From JAYPAN01 sp049597955 (lineage in GTDB: Bacteria; Pseudomonadota; Alphaproteobacteria; RS24), in assembly GCA_049597955.1 (NCBI GenBank), contig JBMYND010000001.1, positions 340,010 to 404,009 of the forward strand: a stretch of DNA of 64,000 nt, in the 5' to 3' direction. A model generated the notes under the pieces. The model was given only the letters and a program-made list of their open reading frames with translations, was not told where the DNA came from and did not search any database. Numbering within the stretch: the stretch's first letter is position 1; each line of letters opens with the position of its first letter. Made by a program: the position numbers and the translations under genes. Of the stretch, positions 43,583 through 53,600 are shown in pieces.

Positions 43583-45832
43583 CTAAAGTCGGTTGGGAAA
43601 AGCCGGCCCCATTGAGCCGTCACCGGGAAAGCCATTTGGCCGCACCCGACCGGCCTGCGCGCGATGGCCAAACCAATCATCCAGCTCGGTGAAATTGCGT
43701 TCGCGCCCGGCGCGGTCGAAAAACTTCAAGCCCTCATCACGGGCAAAGCAGCGAATATCAGCCAAATGCCCGTCGCCATGGCGTTGCAGACGCACGCCCT
43801 TGCCGCGCCCCATTTCCGGCACATCAGCCAGAGCGAAGCAGAGCAGCTTGCGATTTTCTCCCAGCACAGCCACGCTGTCGCCATAGACCGGCACACAAAT
43901 CGCCGCTTCATCAGGCGCTTTGACATTGAGGATTTGCTTGCCCGCTTTGCGGCCACTGACCAATTCACTTTCCGGCACAATAAACCCATTGGCTATGCGC
44001 GAGGCGACCAGCAATTTGCGCGACGGGTCATGGACGAATAATTCAACAATCTCTTCGGCCGGTTCAATATCCAGCATCAGTCGCACCGGCTCACCATGCC
44101 CGCGCCCGCCCGGCAGCTTGGCCACATCAAGCGTATAGGCGCGGCCATTGGAGGCAAAGGCAATCAGCTTATCCGTGCTTTGCGCGTGCAACACAAAGCC
44201 TGCCCTATCGCCATCTTTATAAGTCAGCCCTTTGCCATTCTCGGCATGGCCCTTCATTGCCCGTATCCAGCCCTTTTCTGAGCAAACTATCGTAACCGGT
44301 TCTTTTTCAATGAAAATATCCATTGAAACAGCATCGGATTCTGCCACTTCTTCAAACAATGTGCGGCGTTTGCCAAGACTTGTTTTGGGGCCATAGGCTT
44401 TGCGCAAATCCTTTATGTCGTCGCTTATCACCTTGGTTTGGGCATCATCGGATTTGAGCAATTTGGTCAAAGACGCTTTTTCTGCCGTCAATTCCTTATG
44501 CTCAGTGCGAATGCCCTCTTCTTCCAATTTGCGCAAGGCGCGCAAACGCAGATTGAGTATCGCATCGGCTTGCGTCTGATTGAGCGCAAAGGCCGCCATT
44601 AATTCATCGCGCGGCTCATCTTCCTCACGGATGATACGGATAACCTCATCAAGATTGAGATAGGCGACCAAATAGCCGTCCAAGATTTCCAGCCTGGCTT
44701 CAATTTTCGACAGGCGGAACCGGCTTTTGCGTTGCAACACAACCCGCCTATGCGCCAGCCATTCGAGCAAGGCCTCGCGCAAGCCCATCACACGCGGCAC
44801 GCCGGTGCTGTCCAACACATTCATATTCAGGGAAAAGCGCGACTCCAAATCAGTCTGCCTGAATAAAACACCCATCACTTGATCGGCATCCATATTTTTG
44901 CTGCGCGGCGTGATAACAATACGAATATCTTCGGCGCTTTCGTCGCGAATATCTTCCAGCATGGGCAAAGCACGCGCCTGCATTAATTCGGCAATTTTTT
45001 CTATCAGCCGCGCCTTTTGCACTTGATAGGGAATTTCGGTGACGACAATCTGCCATTGCCCGCGCGGTAGGTTTTCCACCTCATAACGCGCCCGCACACG
45101 CAAGGAGCCGCGACCGGTCGCATAAGCCTCGCGCAGCACTTCTGGCGATTCGATACACAAGCCGCCGGTCGGAAAATCCGGCCCCTGCACATGCTCCATC
45201 AATGTCTCAATACGGGCATTGGGTTTTTTCAGCAAATGCAGTGCTGCGCCCAATAATTCATCAACATTATGCGGCGGAATAGAAGTCGCCATGCCGACAG
45301 CAATGCCCGACGCCCCATTGGCCAGCAAATTGGGAAATGCCGCCGGCAGCAAAACCGGCTCTTCATCCTCGCCATCATAAGTGGTGCGAAAATCTACCGT
45401 ATCGCTGTCAATATCACGCAACAGCGCGGCGGCAATATCGGTCATGCGCGCTTCTGTATAACGCATGGCAGCCGCATTATCGCCATCGACATTGCCGAAA
45501 TTGCCCTGCCCGTCCACCAGCGGATAGCGCACAGCAAAATCCTGCGCCAGTCGCACCAGCGCATCATAAACCGCCTGGTCGCCATGCGGGTGATAGCGGC
45601 CAATCACATCACCGACAACCCGCGCCGATTTTTTGAAACCCTGCTCCGGGTCAAGCCGCAATTGCCGCATGGCAAACAACAGCCGCCGGTGAACCGGCTT
45701 CAACCCGTCGCGCACATCCGGCAAGGCCCGATTGGTTATGGTGGACAGCGCATAGGCCAGATAGCGCGTCTCCAGCGCCTGTTTCAGGCTGACGATTTCC
45801 GCCGGTGCCGGATTGTCAAGAATATCGCTCAT
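43583..45832 (-). CDS. parC: DNA topoisomerase IV subunit A
   Basis: Decatenates daughter chromosomes with ParE. 749 residues from the ATG at 45832 (MSDILDNPAPAEI); a TTG extension upstream is unlikely. YALSTITNRALPDVRDGLKPVHRR, GRYHPHGDQAVYDALVRLAQDF and active-site Tyr in AAMRYTEARMT; the C-terminal half has the beta-pinwheel with GRGKGVRLQ-type boxes. In the quinolone region E. coli Ser80/Glu84 correspond to Gln/Asp, common in alphaproteobacteria. Monocistronic after recO (39-bp gap). Confidence 0.97.
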   Translation of the reverse strand: MSDILDNPAPAEIVSLKQALETRYLAYALSTITNRALPDVRDGLKPVHRRLLFAMRQLRLDPEQGFKKSARVVGDVIGRYHPHGDQAVYDALVRLAQDFAVRYPLVDGQGNFGNVDGDNAAAMRYTEARMTDIAAALLRDIDSDTVDFRTTYDGEDEEPVLLPAAFPNLLANGASGIAVGMATSIPPHNVDELLGAALHLLKKPNARIETLMEHVQGPDFPTGGLCIESPEVLREAYATGRGSLRVRARYEVENLPRGQWQIVVTEIPYQVQKARLIEKIAELMQARALPMLEDIRDESAEDIRIVITPRSKNMDADQVMGVLFRQTDLESRFSLNMNVLDSTGVPRVMGLREALLEWLAHRRVVLQRKSRFRLSKIEARLEILDGYLVAYLNLDEVIRIIREEDEPRDELMAAFALNQTQADAILNLRLRALRKLEEEGIRTEHKELTAEKASLTKLLKSDDAQTKVISDDIKDLRKAYGPKTSLGKRRTLFEEVAESDAVSMDIFIEKEPVTIVCSEKGWIRAMKGHAENGKGLTYKDGDRAGFVLHAQSTDKLIAFASNGRAYTLDVAKLPGGRGHGEPVRLMLDIEPAEEIVELFVHDPSRKLLVASRIANGFIVPESELVSGRKAGKQILNVKAPDEAAICVPVYGDSVAVLGENRKLLCFALADVPEMGRGKGVRLQRHGDGHLADIRCFARDEGLKFFDRAGRERNFTELDDWFGHRAQAGRVRPNGFPGDGSMGPAFPNRL

Positions 45833-45871
45833 GCGCCATTTATAGGCAGATTCGGAGCGCGGCAAACCGGT

Positions 45872-46588
45872 CTAGCGGTGCAGCACATCCAGCAAGCGTT
45901 GGCGCGCCTGCGGCAGGGTTTTGCCAACCGGCTGATAGACACGGCGTTCAAGAAAATAGCCGGTCAGTTCAAATCCGGCGGCAATATCGTCATCATTGGC
46001 GGCGGCTTGCGGGTCACGCAAAAAAGCCGGCAGGGCGAACAGCCGGTCGAGATAGGGCGTCGCCGCCGCCGCCGAAACGGCGCGGCCACTGCGCGGCGAT
46101 ATATGGGTCAGATTTTCTTGGCTGCCAGTGGCGGCGCAGGCCGACATATCAAGCCCAAAACCGGTTTCTTCCAGCAAAGCCAATTCAAACCGCACCAGCA
46201 AGGGCAGCCAGATATGGGCGTCGTCAAATGCCTGCAACAAGACTTGCACCGTATCATATAGGCGCGGATAGGCTTGTCGCTCCGGCGTTATCATCAGCAA
46301 GGCGCAAAGCGATGACAGACCGGCCAAAGCGCGCCGGTCGCTCATCAATTCCGCCGCATAGGCGCGCCCGCCCTCAATCGTCATTGTCCCAAGATGTTCC
46401 GACAGGCGCGCGCGCCAGCCAATTTGCGCCATATTGCCGGGCTGCAAAAGCGGTCGCAAACGGCGTCCAAAGCCGCCGCGTATCAAACCGGCATGGCGTC
46501 CTTCGGCGCGGGTGAAAACATCGACAATGGCACTGCCCTCACCATGCGGGCGGGCGGCCAATATCAACGCTTCGCCTTGCCATTCCAT
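45872..46588 (-). CDS. recO: DNA repair protein RecO
   Basis: Anneals single strands and loads RecA with RecF/RecR. The N-terminal OB fold opens MEWQGEALILAARPHGEGSA and continues GRHAGLIRGGFGRRLRPLLQPGN; the C-terminal helical part has RFELALLEETGFGLDMSACAATG, though only one of the zinc-site Cys pairs is clear. 238 residues. It starts 15 bp after era, the usual alphaproteobacterial order lepB-rnc-era-recO. Confidence 0.94.
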   Translation of the reverse strand: MEWQGEALILAARPHGEGSAIVDVFTRAEGRHAGLIRGGFGRRLRPLLQPGNMAQIGWRARLSEHLGTMTIEGGRAYAAELMSDRRALAGLSSLCALLMITPERQAYPRLYDTVQVLLQAFDDAHIWLPLLVRFELALLEETGFGLDMSACAATGSQENLTHISPRSGRAVSAAAATPYLDRLFALPAFLRDPQAAANDDDIAAGFELTGYFLERRVYQPVGKTLPQARQRLLDVLHR

Positions 46589-46603
46589 ATCAGCCGCACC
46601 TTG

Positions 46604-47500
46604 TCACTTGGCTTTGAAATCCAAGCCCATCACGCGATAACGCTCCGGGTCTTCCTGCCAATTTTTGCGCACTTTGACAAAAATAAACAAATGAACAGGG
46701 CAATCAAACATGGCTTGCAGCTCAAGGCGTGCCTCTGCCCCGATTTCCTTAATGGTGCGCCCGCCCTTGCCCAGCACAATCGCCTTTTGGCCGTCGCGGC
46801 GCACATAGACGGTTTGCTCTATACGGATACTGCCATCTTTTTTATTTTCCCATTTTTCGCTCTCTACGGTCAGCGCATAGGGCAATTCCTGATGCAGGCG
46901 CAAAAACAGTTTTTCGCGCGTTACTTCCGCTGCCAGCAATAGCGAGGGAATATCGGCTGCCTGGTCTTCGGGATATAAATAAGGGCCTTCCGGCATCGCC
47001 TCTGACAGCGTGTCTGCCAGCCTCTCAAGACCGTCATTACGGTCTGCTGATATTAAAAAACTGTCTTTTAAGTCAATGAGTTGGTTAATTTCTTGTAGTT
47101 TTTGGAGCAATGTGTCGCGCGCCACCAAATCAATTTTATTCAAGGCCAGCGAAACCGGCTTGGACGTGCCGCGCAAACGCGCCAGCAAAATTTCGGTTTC
47201 TTCGGTTACCGGCAAAGAAGCATCCAGCACAATCAAAATATGGTCGGCATCTTCCATGCCCAGCCAGACCTCATTGACCATAGCGCGATCAAGACGCTGG
47301 CGCGGCTCAAACACGCCCGGCGTATCGACCAATATTAATTGCGTTGACTTATGCATCACCACAGCGCGCAGGCGCATGCGGGTGGTCTGCGCCTTTTGCG
47401 TGACAATGGAGACTTTTTGGCCGACCAGCGCATTGGCAAGGGTTGACTTACCGGCATTGGGCGGCCCGATAATGGCGACAAATCCGCAGCGTGTTGTCAT
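46604..47500 (-). CDS. era: GTPase Era
   Basis: Ribosome-assembly GTPase acting at the 3' end of 16S rRNA. G1 GPPNAGKSTLANAL, G3 VDTPG, G4 NKID, and KH-type C-terminal domain with VIVKKGG-like IVLGKGGRTIKEIG. 298 residues. It starts inside the rnc stop (4-bp overlap). Confidence 0.97.
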   Translation of the reverse strand: MTTRCGFVAIIGPPNAGKSTLANALVGQKVSIVTQKAQTTRMRLRAVVMHKSTQLILVDTPGVFEPRQRLDRAMVNEVWLGMEDADHILIVLDASLPVTEETEILLARLRGTSKPVSLALNKIDLVARDTLLQKLQEINQLIDLKDSFLISADRNDGLERLADTLSEAMPEGPYLYPEDQAADIPSLLLAAEVTREKLFLRLHQELPYALTVESEKWENKKDGSIRIEQTVYVRRDGQKAIVLGKGGRTIKEIGAEARLELQAMFDCPVHLFIFVKVRKNWQEDPERYRVMGLDFKAK

Positions 47501-48216
47501 GGTTTTGCCTTTTCTGTCTTTTCTGCATCTGCCGTCGCTGCTTCACGCGTGAGCGCGGCCAAACATTGTGCGGCAGCATTTTGCTCGGCCTGACGGCGCG
47601 AATGGCCATTGGCCGACATGCTGATTTTGCCAGCCATGACAGTAACGGTAAATTCCGGCGCATGGGCCGGGCCGGTGCGGTCGGTAATTTCATAATGCGG
47701 CAAGGCTTCGCCCCGCTTCATCAAATATTCCTGCAAGGCTGTTTTGGAATCAACCGGCACATCAACCTGTCCGGCAAAATAGGGTTGCCATAACCGGTAT
47801 ATCACCGCCTGCGCTGCCGCCAAACCGCCATCAAGATAAACCGCACCCAGCAGGGCTTCCACACCATCGGCCAGAATGTTTTGGGTCATTTTATACTGCT
47901 TGGCCTGCCGGTCGCGGCTTTGGTCGGTTTGCAATACACCGGCAAGACCAATATCGGCGGCAATGGCAGCGCAAATGCGACGGCTGACAAGCTGGCCAAG
48001 CCGACGCGACAGACTGCCTTCCGGCTCAGATGGATAGGTTTCAAACAGATATTGCGCAATCACCAGCCCCAGCACGCGGTCGCCCAAAAACTCCAATGTC
48101 TCATTATCCTCATCCACATCAAGGCTGGCATGACGCAAAGCCCGCGCCAACAAATCCGCATTGGCAAAATCATGGCCAAGGCGGGACAAAAATAGCGGCA
48201 TGGTGGCTTTTTTCAT
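47497..48216 (-). CDS. rnc: ribonuclease III
   Basis: Cuts double-stranded RNA in rRNA and mRNA processing. Signature NETLEFLGDRVLGLVIA holds the catalytic acidic cluster; the second acid box is ADGVEALLGAVYLDGG; the C-terminal dsRBD has SKTALQEYL and AEQNAAAQCLAAL. 239 residues with a short charged tail. Overlaps lepB before it and era after it by 4 bp each. Confidence 0.97.
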   Translation of the reverse strand: MKKATMPLFLSRLGHDFANADLLARALRHASLDVDEDNETLEFLGDRVLGLVIAQYLFETYPSEPEGSLSRRLGQLVSRRICAAIAADIGLAGVLQTDQSRDRQAKQYKMTQNILADGVEALLGAVYLDGGLAAAQAVIYRLWQPYFAGQVDVPVDSKTALQEYLMKRGEALPHYEITDRTGPAHAPEFTVTVMAGKISMSANGHSRRQAEQNAAAQCLAALTREAATADAEKTEKAKP

Positions 48217-48992
48217 CGGACAATATTGAGCAAGCGGCTATAGCGTATGGCGAATGGCCAGCGCCAGAATTGCAGCGGATGGGTCGCATCATCAAAGGAG
48301 AAAAACAATATCTGCGCCGGGCCGACAAGATTTTCATGCGGCACAAAACCAACATAGCGACTGACGCGGCTGTCGGTGGAATTGTCACGATTATCGCCCA
48401 TCATGAAATAATGCCCGGTCGGCACTTCATATATGCCGGTATTGTCGAGCAAGCCGTCGCGCATCTGATCCAGCACATAATAGCTGCGTCCGCCGGGCAA
48501 GGTTTCAAGATAGCGCGGCACTTCCAATGTTGTGCCGTCTTCGCGCCGCTCAATAAACACCCCTGCCGGCTCGAGGGGCAGTGCTTCACCATTGAGCAGC
48601 ACAATGCCATTTCTGACCTGTATTGTGTCGCCCGGCAGACCTATCACGCGCTTGATGAAATCGGTGCGATTGTCAGCCGGTAACTTAAAGACAACCACAT
48701 CGCCACGCGCGACCGCCCGCGTGCCGCCGCCAAGTCGCCCGTCAAACAAAGGCGGGCTGAACGGCAGGCTGTGGCGCGAATAGCCAAAGCTGAATTTCGA
48801 GACAAAAAGAAAATCGCCAATCAGCAAAGTCGGCTTCATAGAGCTTGAGGGAATGTTAAAAGGCTGGAACAAAAATGAGCGTATGACGAGCGCAATCGCC
48901 GCCGCCCAAATCAGCGTGCTGATATTTTCGCGTATCGCCTCGGACAGGCTTTGCCCCTGCTTGGCCTGTTTTTTCGTTTCCGGATTGCTCAC
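48213..48992 (-). CDS. lepB: signal peptidase I
   Basis: Cleaves signal peptides at the outer face of the inner membrane. Catalytic Ser in NIPSSSMKPTLLIGD and Lys in FIKRVIGLPGD; MMGDNRDNSTDSRVSRYVGFV is box E. One N-terminal membrane helix. Starts with GTG at 48992, whose GTGA overlaps the acpS stop, so the pair is coupled. 259 residues. Confidence 0.96.
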   Translation of the reverse strand: MSNPETKKQAKQGQSLSEAIRENISTLIWAAAIALVIRSFLFQPFNIPSSSMKPTLLIGDFLFVSKFSFGYSRHSLPFSPPLFDGRLGGGTRAVARGDVVVFKLPADNRTDFIKRVIGLPGDTIQVRNGIVLLNGEALPLEPAGVFIERREDGTTLEVPRYLETLPGGRSYYVLDQMRDGLLDNTGIYEVPTGHYFMMGDNRDNSTDSRVSRYVGFVPHENLVGPAQILFFSFDDATHPLQFWRWPFAIRYSRLLNIVR

Positions 48993-49411
48993 GATTCCGC
49001 CACCCCGCCCTGCCCGCGTTGAACGGCTGAGATAATCACAATGGCCTGCGCCAATGGAAAATCATCGGTAATGGTCAAATCAATTTGCGCCTGCATGCCG
49101 GCCGGGGTGATTTCATCAAGGCGCGTCTGTGCGCCATTGGTCAATTGCATAGTCGGCTTGCCAGAGGCCAGATTGGCCACCCCCATATCGCGCCAGTAAA
49201 CACCGCGCCGAAGCCCCGTCCCCAAGGCTTTGGAGCAGGCTTCCTTGGCGGCAAAGCGTTTGGCATAGGAGGCCGCGCGCAATCGCCGCCGGTCGGATTT
49301 GGCCTGTTCAACCGGCGTAAAAATACGCTGCACAAAGCGGTCGCCAAAGCGTTCCAATGTCGCCTCAATGCGCCTTATGTCGATAATATCATTGCCAATG
49401 CCGATAATCAT
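48989..49411 (-). CDS. acpS: holo-ACP synthase
   Basis: Transfers phosphopantetheine from CoA to apo-ACP. MIIGIGNDIIDIRRIEATLERFGDRFVQR-type start (blocks), Mg-binding Asp in GNDIIDI and Glu in KRFAAKEACSKALGTGLR. 140 residues. ATGA overlap with pdxJ before it and GTGA overlap with lepB after it. Confidence 0.96.
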   Translation of the reverse strand: MIIGIGNDIIDIRRIEATLERFGDRFVQRIFTPVEQAKSDRRRLRAASYAKRFAAKEACSKALGTGLRRGVYWRDMGVANLASGKPTMQLTNGAQTRLDEITPAGMQAQIDLTITDDFPLAQAIVIISAVQRGQGGVAES

Positions 49412-50169
49412 GCGACCGGCCTTGTTCGCGCGGCCAGCATCAGCCGACGCATTTCATCAATCGCTGCACCCAGCCCGGTAAAAATCGCCTCGCCGACGAG
49501 AAAATGACCAATATTCAATTCAACAATTTCCGGCAAAGCAGCAATCTGGCTGACACAGCCATAATCCAACCCATGACCGGCATGAACTTCAAGCCCGGCC
49601 TGATGGGCCATTTGCGCTGCCGACGTCAATCGCGCCAATTCGTCATTAAAGGCCGCTTGCTCTCCCCTGACATGGGCCAGCGCATAAGTGCCGGTATGCA
49701 ATTCCACAATATCAGCGCCAATCGCACAGGCGGCATCAATTTGGGCGGCATCCGGGTCAATAAACAGTGACAGGCGAATGCCTGCATCATGCAAGCGCCC
49801 CGCCATATCAGCCAGCACAGATTGGGCAGCGACTACATCAAGCCCGCCTTCGGTTGTTACTTCTTCTCGCTTTTCCGGCACAAGGCAGCATGCATTGGGT
49901 TTATGGGTCAGGGCAATGGCGCACATTTCTTCGGTTGCCGCCATTTCGAGATTGAGCGGCAAGCCGATTTCACCGGCCAGCCGGGCAATATCATCATCGC
50001 CAATATGGCGACGGTCTTCACGCAAATGGGCGGTTATGCCATCTGCTCCGGCCTGTGCCGCAAGCATGGCCGCGCGCACCGGGTCAGGATGCCGCCCGCC
50101 ACGCGCATTGCGAATAGTCGCCACATGGTCGATATTCACGCCCAACCTGATTTTACCGCTCAATGCCAT
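49408..50169 (-). CDS. pdxJ: pyridoxine 5'-phosphate synthase
   Basis: Closes the vitamin B6 ring from 3-amino-2-oxopropyl phosphate and DXP. LGVNIDHVATIRNARGG, GADGITAHLREDRRHI, MAATEEMCAIALTHKP, SLFIDPDAAQ and VHAGHGLDYGCV are family motifs; 253 residues. Stop of the DUF2062 gene and its ATG share one base (TGATG). Order pdxJ-acpS-lepB is conserved. Confidence 0.97.
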   Translation of the reverse strand: MALSGKIRLGVNIDHVATIRNARGGRHPDPVRAAMLAAQAGADGITAHLREDRRHIGDDDIARLAGEIGLPLNLEMAATEEMCAIALTHKPNACCLVPEKREEVTTEGGLDVVAAQSVLADMAGRLHDAGIRLSLFIDPDAAQIDAACAIGADIVELHTGTYALAHVRGEQAAFNDELARLTSAAQMAHQAGLEVHAGHGLDYGCVSQIAALPEIVELNIGHFLVGEAIFTGLGAAIDEMRRLMLAARTRPVA

Positions 50170-50750
50170 CAGCTATCCTCTTGGCTTTCCCCGACCGGTG
50201 CGGCCTGGTTTTTTTGCCGACGCAATAATAGGCGTTGCCGACGCCTTTGATAGGCGGCAATGCTCCAATAGCTTGGATAATAAGTCATCACCGCAAAAGC
50301 GAGGCCGAGGGGGACGGAGCCGGTCATCATTGGCCCGATTATCGGCGTCAGGCTGGACAGCGGCGCATCAAGAAACAGGCCAAAGCTCAATTCCGGCATG
50401 GCCACCATATCGCCGCTTCTGCCGAGCAAAAAATTGCCGATATTGAATGTGCCAACCCATATAAAGGGAAAGCTCAGCGGATTGCCGACCCATGTCCCCA
50501 AGGCCGAAGCAATAATATTTCCGCCAAGCACCCAAGCAATCAGCGCCGCTTGGAAAAAATGCGTGCCAAGCAAGGGCGAGGCGGAAACGAAAGCCCCTGC
50601 CGCCAGCCCAAGCGCCAGCGAATGGGCGCTGCCACGCTGGCGCACCAGCCTGTGCCACATATAGGAAAATGCTCTGGGCCAGCCTTCGCGCGGCCACAAA
50701 AATTGTCGCCAGCGCTGCCATTGCGACAGGGGCGTGCGACGCTTGAACAT
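50169..50750 (-). CDS. DUF2062 membrane protein
   Basis: 193 residues, three to four membrane helices, beginning with a basic segment and LWPREGWPRAFSYMWHRLVR, then SLALGLAAGAFVSASPLLGTH and GNIIASALGTWVGNPLSFPFIW, the DUF2062 signature (GNPxxxP). It ends with a basic RRRQRLLLRRQKN tail. Function unknown; in alphaproteobacteria it often lies between pyrE and pdxJ as here, 21 bp after pyrE. Confidence 0.88.
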   Translation of the reverse strand: MFKRRTPLSQWQRWRQFLWPREGWPRAFSYMWHRLVRQRGSAHSLALGLAAGAFVSASPLLGTHFFQAALIAWVLGGNIIASALGTWVGNPLSFPFIWVGTFNIGNFLLGRSGDMVAMPELSFGLFLDAPLSSLTPIIGPMMTGSVPLGLAFAVMTYYPSYWSIAAYQRRRQRLLLRRQKNQAAPVGESQEDS

Positions 50751-50771
50751 TTATTTCTCCCCGTTACCCGT

Positions 50772-51356
50772 CTATTTCAGCCCACGGCTGCCCGGTTTGA
50801 CCGCCGCGATTGTGCGCAAATCTTCCGGCACATTATCCGCCTCAAAGGTTTCAAATGACACGCGCGCCAAAGATTGCAAACGCACAGTGATTTTAGCCTT
50901 CCCATTGGAGCGGTCAATCAAACATCCGGCCCCGACCACGCGCCCGCCATAGGCGCGAATAGCTGCAATCGCCTCACGCGAAGACAGGCCGGTCGTGACA
51001 ATATCCTCAATCATCACCACACGCGGCTTACCGGTCAACTCAAAGCCGCGCCGAAGGGCAAATTCGCCGTCCACGCGCTCGAGAAACATGAAAGGCACTT
51101 TCAAGGCGCGCGCCACCTCATGGCCGATTATCAATCCGCCCATGGCCGGAGACACCACCGCGTCAATTTCACCCTTTACCGCGTCGCGCAAGCGCGCGGC
51201 CAATGCGCGGGCCAATTTCGACGCGCGCTGCGGCTGGCTCAGCACTTTCGCGCATTGCAGATAATTGCGGCTGTGCAAGCCGGATGACAGCAGGAAATGA
51301 CCATCAAGCAAAGCGCCCGCCTTGCGAAACTCCTTCAAGACTTGTTCCGGTGTCAT
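50772..51356 (-). CDS. pyrE: orotate phosphoribosyltransferase
   Basis: Makes orotidine-5'-phosphate from orotate and PRPP. The PRPP loop is VVMIEDIVTTGLSSREAI, with SSGLHSRNYLQCAKVL and VVSPAMGGLIIGHEVA typical of the bacterial form. 194 residues. Its start overlaps the rsh stop by 4 bp (ATGA). Confidence 0.96.
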   Translation of the reverse strand: MTPEQVLKEFRKAGALLDGHFLLSSGLHSRNYLQCAKVLSQPQRASKLARALAARLRDAVKGEIDAVVSPAMGGLIIGHEVARALKVPFMFLERVDGEFALRRGFELTGKPRVVMIEDIVTTGLSSREAIAAIRAYGGRVVGAGCLIDRSNGKAKITVRLQSLARVSFETFEADNVPEDLRTIAAVKPGSRGLK

Positions 51357-53554
51357 GCCAATTCCTCATTCATGAAAGGGGCATCATCGCTGATAATGCG
51401 CTGCACTTTGCTGATAACGCTGCTGCCGGACAGCGCGTCAACAATCTGGCGCGCATGGGCGGCATCACGCACTTCAATATCCAATGTCAAATTGCAAAAA
51501 TCCTCATCGCGCTGGGTCAGCGCCAAATTGGAAATATTACTGTCAAAATCAGCAATGGTTTGGGTAATGGTATTGAGTGCGCCGGTGCGGTTGACAATTG
51601 TCATTTTCAGGCGGCTGTCATAAAGCGCACCGCTTTTTTCGTCATTTTGCCAACGCATTGCCACCCAGCGTTCGGGCGCATCAACATATTGGTCAAGCGC
51701 GCTGGCGCCGGATGGGTAAATCACCACACCTTCGCCGGTCGATAAAATCCCGATAATATCATCACCCGGCAAAGGGAAACAATTATCGGCAATTTTCACC
51801 GCCTGACCGACACGTTCGCCATTAAGCGGCACGGCGGCGGTTTTGGGGGCAATTTCCTTGCTTCTGCGGCTGAGCAAATTGCGCATGGCACCGGCAAAGC
51901 GCCCGCTCTGATTTTGCTCTCGTTCCGGCATAATCGCGGCCAATACTTCGCCAGCCGGCGTTTCACCGCGACCGACCGCAATATATAAATCGGTCAAAGC
52001 GGCAAAGCCCATTGTGCCAAGCGCGCGCTCATAGACATCGGCACCGCCATTCAGCGCCTCATTTTCAAACAGCGCATCGAGCATTTTCTGACCCAAATCA
52101 GCATAAGCGCCGGTCTGCTTGTCGCGCAAAGTCTGGCGAATGGCGGCCCGCGCCTTGCCGGTGCTGACATAATGCAACCAGTTTTCACTCGGCAAATGGT
52201 CGGGGTCACGAATAACTTCAATTTCATCGCCATTTTTCAGCAATGTCCGAAATGGCAATTTCAGCCCGTTAATCCGCACGCCGACACAGCTATTGCCGAT
52301 TTCAGTATGCACAGCATAGGCAAAATCAAGCGCCGTCGCGCCCCGCGGCAAGGCAATCAGCCGGCCTTTTGGCGTGAAACAAAATACTTGGTCGGTGAAT
52401 AATTCAAGCTTGGTGTTTTCAAGAAACTCCTCAGCCGTCTCACCGGTTTGGATTTGCTCCACCATATCCTTGAGCCAGGCAAAGGGTTTGATTATGTCAG
52501 CTTCCGGCGTATTGCCGTTAAGGTCTTTATAGCCCCAATGCGCAGCCACACCATTTTCAGCAAAATCATGCATTTGCTGGGTGCGGATTTGCACTTCAAC
52601 GCGCTGCCTGTCCGGCCCGATAACTGTCGTGTGCAGCGAGCGATAGCCATTCAGCTTGGGGGTGGAAATATAGTCCTTATAGCGCCCCGGCACATAGCGA
52701 TATTCGCGGTGCAAAATGCCAAGCGCGCGATAGCAGCTATCCTCATCTTCGACAATGACCCGATAGCCGAACACATCCGATAATTGCTCCAGCGAGATAG
52801 ATTTATTCTGGCTTTTGCGCCAAATCGAGAAAGGCTTTTTCTCACGCCCGAAAACCTGCGCCTTCACGCCTTTTTCGGCCAGCATGGCGCTTATTTGATA
52901 GGCAATCGAATCCAGCTTGACGCCGTTTTCCTCTTTCAGCAAAGTCAGCCGCTCAAGCACCAAATTGCGGGCATCAGCATTGATTTCACCAAACGCCAAA
53001 TCTTCCAATTCTTCGCGAAAGCCCTGCATCCCCATACGACCGGCCAGAGGCGCGTAAATATCGAGCGTTTCCTGCGCTATCCGGCGTCTTTTTTCATCGG
53101 ATTTAACAAAATGCAATGTCCGCATATTGTGCAGCCGGTCGGCAAATTTGACCAATAAAACGCGAATATCGCTGGCAGTGGCAAGCAGCAATTTGCGGAA
53201 ATTTTCGGCATAGGCCGAACCTTCCGAGGTCAATTCAAGCTGCGACAGCTTGGTGACACCATTGACCAAATCGGCAATTTCACGGCCAAATAATTTTTCA
53301 ATTTCACCATAGGTGGTTTCTGTATCTTCGATTGTGTCATGCAACAGCGCCGTCGCAATACTGGCCGGGTCAAGCCGCAATTCGGTGAGGATACCGGCCA
53401 CTTCAACAGGGTGAGAAAAATATGGGTCACCGGAAGCGCGCTTCTGGTCACCATGTTTTTGCGTCGCAAACACATAGGCGCGATTCAGCAAATCCTCACT
53501 GGCATGCGGGTCATAGCTGACAACTCGGTCGACAAGCTCATATTGGCGCATCAT
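51353..53554 (-). CDS. rsh: bifunctional (p)ppGpp synthetase/hydrolase (Rsh)
   Basis: The single long RelA/SpoT homologue usual in alphaproteobacteria. 733 residues: HD hydrolase domain (YFSHPVEVAGIL, ATALLHDTIEDTETTY), synthetase with the RxKD variant (GRYKDYISTPKLNGYRSLHT) that marks bifunctional enzymes, TGS (FCFTPKGRLIALPRGATALDF) and C-terminal ACT (IVNRTGALNTITQTIADFDSNI). Both activities should be intact. Upstream rpoZ and downstream pyrE match the conserved order. Confidence 0.97.
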   Translation of the reverse strand: MMRQYELVDRVVSYDPHASEDLLNRAYVFATQKHGDQKRASGDPYFSHPVEVAGILTELRLDPASIATALLHDTIEDTETTYGEIEKLFGREIADLVNGVTKLSQLELTSEGSAYAENFRKLLLATASDIRVLLVKFADRLHNMRTLHFVKSDEKRRRIAQETLDIYAPLAGRMGMQGFREELEDLAFGEINADARNLVLERLTLLKEENGVKLDSIAYQISAMLAEKGVKAQVFGREKKPFSIWRKSQNKSISLEQLSDVFGYRVIVEDEDSCYRALGILHREYRYVPGRYKDYISTPKLNGYRSLHTTVIGPDRQRVEVQIRTQQMHDFAENGVAAHWGYKDLNGNTPEADIIKPFAWLKDMVEQIQTGETAEEFLENTKLELFTDQVFCFTPKGRLIALPRGATALDFAYAVHTEIGNSCVGVRINGLKLPFRTLLKNGDEIEVIRDPDHLPSENWLHYVSTGKARAAIRQTLRDKQTGAYADLGQKMLDALFENEALNGGADVYERALGTMGFAALTDLYIAVGRGETPAGEVLAAIMPEREQNQSGRFAGAMRNLLSRRSKEIAPKTAAVPLNGERVGQAVKIADNCFPLPGDDIIGILSTGEGVVIYPSGASALDQYVDAPERWVAMRWQNDEKSGALYDSRLKMTIVNRTGALNTITQTIADFDSNISNLALTQRDEDFCNLTLDIEVRDAAHARQIVDALSGSSVISKVQRIISDDAPFMNEELA

Positions 53555-53600
53555 GGGTCAACACTCCCCGCGCGCCCGGGCGATAAGGCAATTAAAAGGC

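Noticed and set aside
45269..46261. A 330-residue plus-strand frame opposite parC and recO
   Set aside because: Antisense shadow of two well-supported genes.
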